A stretch of DNA of 64,000 nucleotides from Bacillus cabrialesii. GTDB lineage: Bacteria > Bacillota > Bacilli > Bacillales > Bacillaceae. The stretch lies in NCBI RefSeq assembly GCF_004124315.2, contig NZ_CP096889.1, forward strand, positions 2,773,001 through 2,837,000, given 5' to 3'. Shown in pieces: positions 8,707 through 16,505 of this stretch (positions within the stretch are counted from its first letter, which is position 1; the number at the start of each line of letters is the position of its first letter). Position numbers and translations under genes: made by a program. The notes under the pieces were generated by a model, which was given only the letters and a program-made list of their open reading frames with translations, was not told the DNA's origin and ran no database searches.

Positions 8707-9999
8707 TTATCCGCGGCTGATCTCAGCGAATACTTTCTCAGCTGCCTGGATTGTTTTTTCAATATCTTCATCAGTATGAGCCGTCGAAAGGAAAAGGCCT
8801 TCGAATTGTGACGGCGGAAGGAATACACCTTCATTCGCCATCCCTTTATAGTAGTTAGCAAACAGCTTCAAATCGGATGATTTGGCTGTTTCATAATTGA
8901 TGACAGGTTCGTTTGTAAAGAAGAAACCGATCATTGAACCTGCGCGGTTAAAGGTATGCGGAATGCCGTGAGCCTCGGCCGCTTTTGAAATGCCTTCTTC
9001 CAGTCTGTCGCCTTTTTTGATGAAATTCTTGTAGGATTCAGGTGTCAGCTGCTTCAATGTTTCTAAGCCAGCTGTCATCGCAAGCGGGTTGCCTGACAAT
9101 GTGCCTGCCTGATAGATCGGACCGCTCGGAGCGATCTGCTCCATGATTTCAGCCTTGCCGCCATAAGCGCCCACAGGAAGTCCGCCCCCGATCACTTTTC
9201 CTAAACAAGTGAGATCAGGCGTTACGCCAAAATAGCCTTGAGCACAGTTATAATCGACCCGGAAGCCTGTCATTACTTCATCAAAAATAAGCAGTGAACC
9301 GTATTGCTCAGTGATATCACGCAGACCTTGCAGGAAGCCTTCTTGCGGCGGAACAACTCCCATATTTCCGGCAACCGGCTCTACAATCACACCCGCAATG
9401 TCTTCACCAAATTGCTGAAAAGCAAGCTTTACACTTTCTAAATCATTATACGGAACGGTAATGGTGTTTTTCGCAATGCCTTCAGGCACACCCGGGCTGT
9501 CAGGCAGACCGAGAGTGGCCACTCCTGAACCTGCTTTAATCAAAAGGGAATCTCCGTGTCCGTGGTAGCAGCCCTCAAATTTTAAAATCTTGTTGCGGCC
9601 CGTGTAACCTCTTGCCAAACGGAGGGCACTCATTGTAGCCTCTGTTCCGGAGCTGACCATTCGCACAATTTCTACAGATGGCACACGATCAATAACGAGC
9701 TTTGCCAGTTCATTTTCCACTTCAGTCGGAGCACCGAAGCTTGTCCCGTATTCAGCCACTTTTTTGAGGCTCTCTACGACGCGGTCATTTGTATGCCCTA
9801 AAATTAAAGGCCCCCATGACAAGACGTAGTCAATATATTCATTTCCGTCAATATCAAAGATTTTTGAGCCTTTTCCGCGCTCCATAAAAATCGGGTCCAT
9901 GTCTACTGATTTAAAGGCGCGAACGGGACTGTTCACACCGCCCGGCATGAGTTTTTGCGCTTCTTTAAAAGCCGCTTTTGATTTTTGATAGCTTCTCAT
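8707..9999 (-). CDS. hemL: Glutamate-1-semialdehyde 2,1-aminomutase HemL
   Basis: PLP enzyme that converts glutamate-1-semialdehyde to 5-aminolevulinate in the C5 route to haem. The 430-residue protein has the aminotransferase class III fold, the PLP-binding lysine at K268 (CLGKVIGGGLP) and the motif GTEATMSALRLARG. ATG at 9999 was chosen with AGGAG 9 nt upstream; a TTG three codons earlier is less likely. It is the last gene of hemAXCDBL and is followed by a strong terminator. Confidence 0.97.
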   Translation of the reverse strand: MRSYQKSKAAFKEAQKLMPGGVNSPVRAFKSVDMDPIFMERGKGSKIFDIDGNEYIDYVLSWGPLILGHTNDRVVESLKKVAEYGTSFGAPTEVENELAKLVIDRVPSVEIVRMVSSGTEATMSALRLARGYTGRNKILKFEGCYHGHGDSLLIKAGSGVATLGLPDSPGVPEGIAKNTITVPYNDLESVKLAFQQFGEDIAGVIVEPVAGNMGVVPPQEGFLQGLRDITEQYGSLLIFDEVMTGFRVDYNCAQGYFGVTPDLTCLGKVIGGGLPVGAYGGKAEIMEQIAPSGPIYQAGTLSGNPLAMTAGLETLKQLTPESYKNFIKKGDRLEEGISKAAEAHGIPHTFNRAGSMIGFFFTNEPVINYETAKSSDLKLFANYYKGMANEGVFLPPSQFEGLFLSTAHTDEDIEKTIQAAEKVFAEISRG

Positions 10000-10028
10000 C
10001 TGCCTCAACTCCTGTCAACTGAATAAAA

Positions 10029-11003
10029 TTACTCCGCAAGCCATTTCGCTGCGTCTTTGGCATGATACGTAATAATCAGGTCGGCACCTGCGCGCTTCAT
10101 GCTTGTCAAAATCTCTAACACGATTTCTTTTTCTTTAATCCAGCCGTTCTGCGCTGCAGCCTTCACCATTGAATACTCTCCGCTTACATTATAAGCGACG
10201 AGCGGCAAAGTAAACTCATTTTTTACGTCACGCATGATATCCATATATGAAAGTGAAGGTTTGACAATCAAAAAGTCCGCGCCTTCCTCGACATCTGATT
10301 GTGCTTCACGGAGTGCTTCCATACGGTTGGCAGGGTCCATCTGATATGTTTTGCGGTCTCCGAATTGCGGCGTGCTGTTTGCTGCATCACGGAAAGGACC
10401 GTAAAACTCACTTGAATATTTCACAGCGTAAGACATGATCGGGATATTGATAAACCCTTCTTTATCAAGGGCTTCTCTGATGGCCGTAACGAATCCGTCC
10501 ATCATGTTAGAAGGCGCAATGATATCCGCACCTGCCTTCGCTTGGCTGACAGCTGTTTGCGCCAAAAGCTCCAGCGATTCATCATTGAGAATGATCCCGT
10601 CTTTGACTAGTCCGCAATGGCCGTGGTCTGTATATTCGCATAAGCACGTATCAGCGACAACAACCATCTCAGGGAAGTGTTTTTTAATTTCCGTGATGGC
10701 TTTTTGAACGATGCCGTGATCATGGTACGCTTGGGTTCCGCAATCATCTTTTTCTTCCGGGATTCCGAACACGATGACTGATTGAATGCCCAGTTTGACC
10801 AGCTCTTCCACTTCATCCTTCAATAGATCTAACGATACATGGTAAACATCAGGCATTGACGGAACAGCTTTTTTTCCTTCAAGCCCTTCAACGACAAAAA
10901 TCGGATAAATAAAATCAGATGGATGCAAACGTGTTTCCTTCACCATCTCTCTCATTGCTTTTGATGACCGCAGGCGGCGGTGTCTGTTAAATGATTGACT
11001 CAT
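10029..11003 (-). CDS. hemB: Delta-aminolevulinic acid dehydratase (porphobilinogen synthase) HemB
   Basis: Condenses two 5-aminolevulinate molecules to porphobilinogen in the cytosol. In the 324-residue protein the Schiff-base lysines are K195 (YAVKYSS) and K248 (IVKPSLSYMD). The Cys cluster C120/C122/C130 indicates a zinc-type enzyme. It lies 29 bp upstream of hemL and overlaps the end of hemD by a few bases, consistent with translation coupling inside the hem operon. Confidence 0.98.
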   Translation of the reverse strand: MSQSFNRHRRLRSSKAMREMVKETRLHPSDFIYPIFVVEGLEGKKAVPSMPDVYHVSLDLLKDEVEELVKLGIQSVIVFGIPEEKDDCGTQAYHDHGIVQKAITEIKKHFPEMVVVADTCLCEYTDHGHCGLVKDGIILNDESLELLAQTAVSQAKAGADIIAPSNMMDGFVTAIREALDKEGFINIPIMSYAVKYSSEFYGPFRDAANSTPQFGDRKTYQMDPANRMEALREAQSDVEEGADFLIVKPSLSYMDIMRDVKNEFTLPLVAYNVSGEYSMVKAAAQNGWIKEKEIVLEILTSMKRAGADLIITYHAKDAAKWLAE

Positions 11004-11788
11004 ATTCTCTCATCCTCTCTTGACATGCTGCACATTAACTCAAGCATGCCATCTATTGTAAATGTATCAGGCGTATGCGATGTAATGCCGTACGACAGCA
11101 GGGCGTCTCTTGTTAAAGGTCCGATGCTGATACAGGCTGACCTGTTCGCCTGCCACTTTTTCAATTCTTCTCCCAAGACATGCATAAACGTATGTACGGT
11201 TGATGAGCTCGTAAAGGTCACATAGTCAAATGAATATTGGCCCGCAGCCTCTTTCAGTGCCTCGATGCCTTCTTCATCCGGAATCGTTTCGTAGACAACC
11301 CATTCCTTCACTTCAAAACCAAGCGGGACAAGTTCTTGTTTCATTACATCCCGTGACAAATTGCCTTTAACCACTGTAATCCGTTCCGCCGGTTCAGCAT
11401 GCTGTTTAAGGGCCTCCGCCAATTGTTCAGCGATATAATCCTTAGGCATCACATCAACCGATACACTATGCGTTTTCAAGCGGCGGGCGGTTTTTTCACC
11501 GACAGCCGCAATTTTTTTATGCGCAGGAAGAATAAGCTGATTTTCCTTTAGATAAGAAAAAAAGAAGTCTGCTCCGTTCACACTTGTAAAAACAAGCCAG
11601 CCAGGCGCGGCAAGGTCCTCTTTCACCTGTTTAGCAGCACCATTCGGCAAAGCGCGGCGAAACGTAATCAAAGAGGTCAAAACCGCTTTTCCGCCAAGTG
11701 CCTCCACTTTTTGCTGAAACGATTTTGCCTGCGCCTTATTCCGGGTGACAAGCACTGTTTTTCCTTTCAGCGGAAAATCATTTTCCAT
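11000..11788 (-). CDS. hemD: Uroporphyrinogen-III synthase HemD
   Basis: Cyclises hydroxymethylbilane to uroporphyrinogen III. The 262-residue two-domain protein keeps the family's few conserved patches, such as LVFTSVNGADFFF and VTFTSSSTVHTF, in the two lobes. I chose the ATG at 11788; TTG codons just upstream are alternatives. It overlaps the end of hemC and the start of hemB by a few bases, as expected for the tightly packed hem operon. Confidence 0.95.
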   Translation of the reverse strand: MENDFPLKGKTVLVTRNKAQAKSFQQKVEALGGKAVLTSLITFRRALPNGAAKQVKEDLAAPGWLVFTSVNGADFFFSYLKENQLILPAHKKIAAVGEKTARRLKTHSVSVDVMPKDYIAEQLAEALKQHAEPAERITVVKGNLSRDVMKQELVPLGFEVKEWVVYETIPDEEGIEALKEAAGQYSFDYVTFTSSSTVHTFMHVLGEELKKWQANRSACISIGPLTRDALLSYGITSHTPDTFTIDGMLELMCSMSREDERI

Positions 11789-12719
11789 CCTCAACAAGCT
11801 CCCGTTTTACACGATCAATTAATTCTTTGGCTCCTTTATCAGCCATAAGAGCGGCACAGCGCTTTCCAACTTCCTCCGGATCGTTTCCGGTGACAGTTTC
11901 TTTAAAAATGATTTTGCCGTCAGGGGAAGCGACAAGCCCTGTCAATTCAATTTCATCCTGCCCGTTTAACACTGAGTAGCCTGCGATCGGAACCTGGCAG
12001 CCGCCCTCCATCGCGTTTAAATAAGCACGTTCCGCCAACACGGTCCGTTTTGTATATTCATCTGTAAACTGAGAAAATAACGCCAATAGCTCTTCATCCG
12101 ATTCTCGGCACTCAATTGCCAGTGCTCCCTGGCCCACAGCAGGCAAACAGCGCTCAGGCTCAAGGAATTCGGTTACAACGTCCTGCTTCCAGCCCATTCT
12201 GGAAAGGCCGGCAGCTGCTAAAATAATCGCGTCATAATCCTCAGTTTCCAGCTTTTGAAGTCTCGTATCTATATTACCCCTGATCCATTTAATTGTAATG
12301 TCAGGACGCTCAATCAAAAGCTGGGCGCTTCTTCTTAAACTGCTTGTGCCGATGACAGCGCCTTCCTTCATTTCTGAAAGCTTTACGCGATCCTTTGAAA
12401 TAAGGGCATCACGAGGGTCTTCCCGTTCAGGAATACAGCCGATCACAAGACCTTCAGGCAAAACAGCAGGCATATCCTTCATGCTGTGCACCGCCATATC
12501 AATGTCTTCGTTTAATAGCGCTTGTTCAATCTCTTTGACAAACAGCCCTTTTCCGCCCACTTTTGAGAGCGTAACATCGACGATCCGATCACCCTTTGTC
12601 ACGATTTCTTTGATTTCAAAGGCAAACGAAGGATTGATTTCCTTCAGTTTTTGAATGACCCATTTTGTTTGAGTCATAGCGAGTTTGCTCCGTCTGGAAC
12701 CTACTTTTATTGTTCTCAT
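11778..12719 (-). CDS. hemC: Hydroxymethylbilane synthase (porphobilinogen deaminase) HemC
   Basis: Polymerises four porphobilinogen units into hydroxymethylbilane. In the 313-residue protein the Cys that carries the dipyrromethane cofactor is C241 (MEGGCQVPIAGYS). The N-terminal signature GSRRSKLAMTQT and the motif GTSSLRRSAQL are intact. ATG at 12719 follows GGAGGAAAG; a longer ORF upstream lacks a ribosome-binding site and would overlap hemX. Confidence 0.97.
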   Translation of the reverse strand: MRTIKVGSRRSKLAMTQTKWVIQKLKEINPSFAFEIKEIVTKGDRIVDVTLSKVGGKGLFVKEIEQALLNEDIDMAVHSMKDMPAVLPEGLVIGCIPEREDPRDALISKDRVKLSEMKEGAVIGTSSLRRSAQLLIERPDITIKWIRGNIDTRLQKLETEDYDAIILAAAGLSRMGWKQDVVTEFLEPERCLPAVGQGALAIECRESDEELLALFSQFTDEYTKRTVLAERAYLNAMEGGCQVPIAGYSVLNGQDEIELTGLVASPDGKIIFKETVTGNDPEEVGKRCAALMADKGAKELIDRVKRELVEDGK

Positions 12720-12755
12720 CGTTTTCTTTCCTCCCGAATCTGCTTGGGACATCAT

Positions 12756-13586
12756 TTAACTGAACCAATGGAATTGCGACAGGCTTCCAAGCAGGAAATA
12801 ATTGATCATCAGCACGAGAAAACAAGCCGTATTCCACAGTGCAGCGACCTTTCCTTGCAGCTCTTTAATCAGCCTGATATAAAGATAATAGCTGTACAGC
12901 AGCAGGACGACAAACGAACCAAGCACTTTGGCGTCGAACCAATACAGCGTTTCTAGTGAGACATACGCCCAAATGACGCCGAGAATCAAGCTCAGCAGCA
13001 GCATCGGGACCCCGATGACATTCAGAACATAGGCCATATAATCAAGCTTAGACAAATCTTCTATTCTCAACAGCCATTTTCCCCACTTTTTCTTTTTCAG
13101 CAGATGATATTGAAACATATACAGCACAGAAAAAACGAAAGAAAGGGAAAAAGCGCCGTATGAAAGAATCGCCATTGTGATATGAATCACCAAAAGTTCA
13201 GATACAAGCTGCCCTGAAAAAGCGGCTGACTGCTGCTCTGTCGGTGAAAATGTGTGAATGGCAATCATAGAAAATCCTATTACATTTGTAAAAAACACGA
13301 TAAAGTCAACTCGTAAAAGCTTTGTCAGTACAAGTGACAGCGTGACAAGCACCCAGGCGTAAAAATAAAGGGCCTCCGTCACATTTAATACCGGAAACCG
13401 CCCCGTCACCCACATAAAATAGGCCAAATACACGGTTTGCAGGGTCCAGACAATAGAAAGCAACCAGAAGGCCATTTTTCCAGCCTTCCGGTTGTGTTGA
13501 AGAAAATCTATAAAATAAAAGAGTACACTTAATGCGTAAATGACGATTGTCCCCTCATTAAGTCTTGCCATTGCAGTATCAATCAT
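12756..13586 (-). CDS. hemX: HemX, membrane regulator of HemA level (CcsA-like)
   Basis: Integral membrane protein of 276 residues with about eight hydrophobic segments, related to the cytochrome c assembly (CcsA/ResC) family. In B. subtilis HemX lowers the amount of HemA, giving feedback control of haem synthesis. It sits directly between hemA (7 bp away) and hemC. The biochemical role cannot be read from sequence beyond the membrane topology. Confidence 0.94.
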   Translation of the reverse strand: MIDTAMARLNEGTIVIYALSVLFYFIDFLQHNRKAGKMAFWLLSIVWTLQTVYLAYFMWVTGRFPVLNVTEALYFYAWVLVTLSLVLTKLLRVDFIVFFTNVIGFSMIAIHTFSPTEQQSAAFSGQLVSELLVIHITMAILSYGAFSLSFVFSVLYMFQYHLLKKKKWGKWLLRIEDLSKLDYMAYVLNVIGVPMLLLSLILGVIWAYVSLETLYWFDAKVLGSFVVLLLYSYYLYIRLIKELQGKVAALWNTACFLVLMINYFLLGSLSQFHWFS

Positions 13587-13593
13587 TCAGCTT

Positions 13594-14961
13594 TCACTCA
13601 CTTACAAGTGGGGCAAAGCCCGCTTTTGATTCAGCCTTCTTAAAAGAATGGACCTTTTGGCTGCTTTCAACAGTTTTTATCATTTGACGGCCCGCAGCTT
13701 CTTCAATATCAAAAATCTGCATAAACAAGGCCAGCTTTTCTTCAGAATCAGCATCTGCCGCAAGCTCTTTCACCTTTAATATCGGATCGCGCAGCATTTG
13801 ATTAATAATGCTTTTAGTGTGTTTGTTCAATAGTTTTTTCTCTCTTGTGCTCAAGTGAGGCAGCTTCCGCTCAATGCTTTCCATCGTTTCTGACTGGATG
13901 GCAAGCGCCTTTTCTCGCAATGCGGAAATCACCGGCACAACACCAAGTGTATTCAGCCATTGTTTAAACTCCACAATGGTCTCTTCAATTAACAATTCAA
14001 CTTTTTCAGCGGTTTCTCTGCGCTCTTTCATGTTCGCTTCTACAATGCCTTCCAAATCGTCGATGTCATAAAGAAAAACACCTTCAATATCATTCAGCGC
14101 AGGATCAAGATCTCGAGGCACGGCAATGTCCACCATAAATAGCGGACGTCCCTTGCGAAGCTTATTCGCTTTTTCCATCATCCCTTTAGACACGACAAAA
14201 TCACTTGCACCGGTTGAACTGATTAAAATATCAGCCTCCGCAAGCGCGCTTTCAAGCTGATTCAAGCTTCTCGCTTCACCGGAGAAACGGTCTGCAAGCT
14301 CCTTCGCTTTCAAGTATGTTCGGTTAATGACTGTGACCTTGCCAATTCCCTGTCCGTGCAGGTTTTCCGCTGCAAGCTCGCCCATTTTTCCCGCTCCGAG
14401 AATCAAAATGTGCTTGCTTGAAAGGTTTCCGAAGATTTTTTTAGCAAGTTCAACCGCAGCATAGCTTACTGACACTGCATTTGAGCCAATGTCTGTTTCG
14501 GCGTGTGTCCGTTTGCCTACTGTAACGGCCTGCTTAAACAACTCATTAAAAATAGTCCCGATCGTTTTTTCTTGCTGAGCTGTTTTAAAGCTGTCACGCA
14601 CCTGGCCGAGAATCTGCGTTTCGCCAATCACCATAGAATCAAGCCCGCAGGCTACACGGAATAAATGCTCAACAGCCGCGTCGCTTTCGTAAAAAGTTAA
14701 AAACGGCGACAACTCTTCTTTGCTTAATTGAAACCAATCAGCTAAAAACTTCTTTATATAATAACGGCCGGTATGAAGCTGGTCGACTACCGCATAAATT
14801 TCGGTACGGTTGCAGGTTGAGACGATGATGTTTTCAAGAATGCTTTTCTCTTCTTTCAGCTTCACCATCGCTTCAGCCAGCTCATTCGGCTGAAAGCTTA
14901 CTTTTTCACGTATCTCAATAGGGGCGGACTTATAATCTACTCCCACAACAAGTATATGCAT
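13594..14961 (-). CDS. hemA: Glutamyl-tRNA reductase HemA
   Basis: First committed enzyme of haem synthesis; reduces glutamyl-tRNA to glutamate-1-semialdehyde with NADPH. The 455-residue protein has the catalytic Cys C50 in STCNRTEIY, the NADPH-binding motif ILGAGKMGELAAENL and the C-terminal dimerisation helix. ATG at 14961 gives the usual family length. It is the first gene of the operon, and two PerR boxes lie upstream, matching the known peroxide/iron control of hemA. Confidence 0.97.
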   Translation of the reverse strand: MHILVVGVDYKSAPIEIREKVSFQPNELAEAMVKLKEEKSILENIIVSTCNRTEIYAVVDQLHTGRYYIKKFLADWFQLSKEELSPFLTFYESDAAVEHLFRVACGLDSMVIGETQILGQVRDSFKTAQQEKTIGTIFNELFKQAVTVGKRTHAETDIGSNAVSVSYAAVELAKKIFGNLSSKHILILGAGKMGELAAENLHGQGIGKVTVINRTYLKAKELADRFSGEARSLNQLESALAEADILISSTGASDFVVSKGMMEKANKLRKGRPLFMVDIAVPRDLDPALNDIEGVFLYDIDDLEGIVEANMKERRETAEKVELLIEETIVEFKQWLNTLGVVPVISALREKALAIQSETMESIERKLPHLSTREKKLLNKHTKSIINQMLRDPILKVKELAADADSEEKLALFMQIFDIEEAAGRQMIKTVESSQKVHSFKKAESKAGFAPLVSE

Positions 14962-14995
14962 CGCTTTAATTACACCCCCAGCACCCAATCTTTAT

Positions 14996-15010
14996 TTATA
15001 ATCATTCTAA
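14996..15010. promoter_or_regulatory. PerR box 1 (imperfect) upstream of hemA
   Basis: TTATAATCATTCTAA differs at one base (the C at position 12) from the PerR consensus TTATAATNATTATAA. It is 30 bp from the second box. Confidence 0.7.
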
Positions 15011-15025
15011 CATAGAATTCATTAT

Positions 15026-15040
15026 TTATAATAATTATAA
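15026..15040. promoter_or_regulatory. PerR box 2 (perfect) upstream of hemA
   Basis: TTATAATAATTATAA is an exact match to the PerR consensus. Both boxes lie in the 230-bp gap between hemA and divergent ysxD. Confidence 0.85.
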
Positions 15041-15190
15041 CATAGATTCTTTCACAAAATGTGAACAGATTTTAAAATTCTTATGCTATATTAGAAAAAG
15101 CTTCATTGAAAAGAAGCATTCCTATTGACAATACCAAAAACAGCAGAAATTTACTACACATCAGCTCTAAAAAACAAGAAGGTGATATGC

Positions 15191-15688
15191 ATGAAACAAA
15201 AATCAATTTTATTCCCTTGTCTGCTGCTTGCCGCTTCGGTATACGCATGGCTTGAAAGCGGCCAAGCCGAACTGTTTTCGGGGCAGGATCAATGGCCTGT
15301 TCTCTTCATGCTGTTAGGCGCAGCCTTTGTCTATCAAGGAAAAAAAGAAGCCGTTACACCCCATTTTTTTATCGGCTTGCTTCTTTTTGGCATCGGCTTG
15401 CACTTTTTTGCAAAGCCGAAATGGGAATGGTGGCCGGATGATTTTGAAATGCTCCTCTTTATGATCGGTTTCTCACTCTTGGTTTCAACCGTTCAGAAAA
15501 AAGAATATGTATATGAAGCTGTGTCGATGATTTGTTTTTCCCTGTTTTTGTACTTTTTCAAACAAATTATGGCGTGGCTTGAGTCTGCACATATTCCAAC
15601 AGCGCTTCTAAAAGAGTATTGGCCGTTTGTCTTTATTGGAACCAGTTTATTGTTATTATTGATAAAACGAAAAAAATCTATACGATAA
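15191..15688 (+). CDS. ysxD: Membrane protein YsxD, function unknown
   Basis: About 165 residues with five or six hydrophobic stretches and a Lys/Arg-rich C-terminus, so an integral membrane protein. ATG at 15191 follows AGAAGGTGAT at good spacing; the longer upstream reading has no ribosome-binding site. It is divergent from hemA and convergent with ysxC. A TATATT -10-like hexamer lies near 15088. I know of no defined role for this protein. Confidence 0.9.
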   Translation: MKQKSILFPCLLLAASVYAWLESGQAELFSGQDQWPVLFMLLGAAFVYQGKKEAVTPHFFIGLLLFGIGLHFFAKPKWEWWPDDFEMLLFMIGFSLLVSTVQKKEYVYEAVSMICFSLFLYFFKQIMAWLESAHIPTALLKEYWPFVFIGTSLLLLLIKRKKSIR

Positions 15689-15689
15689 A

Positions 15690-15720
15690 TAAAACCGGCA
15701 GAGAGTATTCTCTACCGGTT
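15690..15720. terminator. Terminator hairpin, copy 1 (ysxD side)
   Basis: Hairpin with arms ACCGG(C)AGAGA and TCTCT-ACCGGT. It is one of two identical 31-bp copies, 206 bp apart, and serves ysxD. Confidence 0.75.
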
Positions 15721-15895
15721 CAGCGTGTTGACAAACCCTCGCATTCGTTGTCAAGCCTGCGCGTTGGTGCTCACGAATTAGAACATTCGCTCCGCTCCAA
15801 TGCTCGCCTTTCCTAGACTTCAAAGGTTTTCAATCGCGCTGAAAAAAGATGACAAAATCCTAAAACTGAAATCATTTTAGGATTTTTCAACAATT
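15721..15895. repeat. Structured 175-bp segment between duplicated terminators
   Basis: The segment holds inverted repeats TTGACAA/TTGTCAA (15728-15754) and GAACATT/AATGCTC (15781-15805). A perfect 12-bp hairpin with T run follows (arms 15854-15865 and 15875-15886). TTCAGCG at 15719-15725 and CGCTGAA at 15837-15843 are inverted at the ends of a ~125-bp core. It codes for nothing convincing. It resembles, from memory, a short intergenic repeat family of B. subtilis. Confidence 0.6.
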
Positions 15896-15926
15896 TAAAA
15901 CCGGCAGAGAGTATTCTCTACCGGTT
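15896..15926. terminator. Terminator hairpin, copy 2 (ysxC side)
   Basis: Exact 31-bp duplicate of 15690-15720. On the minus strand it directly follows, and partly overlaps, the 3' end of ysxC. Confidence 0.75.
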
Positions 15927-16505
15927 TATCATTTTTTTGATCGCTCCCCAAGCTTCATCTTTCCCCTTCTTCGTTTCAGAGGAGAAGAGAATCAGCTCGT
16001 CTTCCGGATCAATATTTAATGTCTGTCGGACAACCTTCGCGTGTTTGTCCCATTTTCCTTTCGGGATCTTATCCGCTTTTGTAGCGATTATAATAACAGG
16101 AATGCCGTAATACTTTAAGAATTCATACATCTGCACATCATCATTAGACGGCGCATGCCGCAAATCAACGATTTGCACCACTGCTTTCAATTCCTCGCGT
16201 GTCGTGATGTAGGTTTCAATCATTCTGCCCCAAGCTTCACGCTCAGACTTTGACACTTTGGCAAAACCATAACCCGGTACATCAACAAAATGCAGCTCAT
16301 CGTTGATAATGTAGAAATTGAGCGTCTGTGTTTTTCCCGGTTTTGATGATGTTCTCGCAAGATTTTTGCGATTGATTAATGAATTGATAAAAGACGATTT
16401 TCCCACGTTCGATCTTCCGGCCAGCGCAATTTCCGGAAGCCCGCCCTCAGGGTACTGTTCCGGCTTAACTGCACTGATCACGATTTCTGACTTTGTGACT
16501 TTCAT
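15918..16505 (-). CDS. ysxC: Essential ribosome-biogenesis GTPase YsxC (EngB family)
   Basis: TrmE-Era-type GTPase of 195 residues needed for late assembly of the 50S ribosomal subunit. Motifs in order: G1 GRSNVGKS (30-37), G3 DVPGYGFAK and G4 ATKADK. ATG at 16505 overlaps the lonA stop codon by 4 nt, so the two genes are translationally coupled. The terminator copy at 15896-15926 follows. Confidence 0.97.
   Translation of the reverse strand: MKVTKSEIVISAVKPEQYPEGGLPEIALAGRSNVGKSSFINSLINRKNLARTSSKPGKTQTLNFYIINDELHFVDVPGYGFAKVSKSEREAWGRMIETYITTREELKAVVQIVDLRHAPSNDDVQMYEFLKYYGIPVIIIATKADKIPKGKWDKHAKVVRQTLNIDPEDELILFSSETKKGKDEAWGAIKKMINR

Noticed and set aside
15125..15190. N-terminal extension of ysxD
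   Set aside because: The ATG at 15191 has the ribosome site; the earlier ATG has none.
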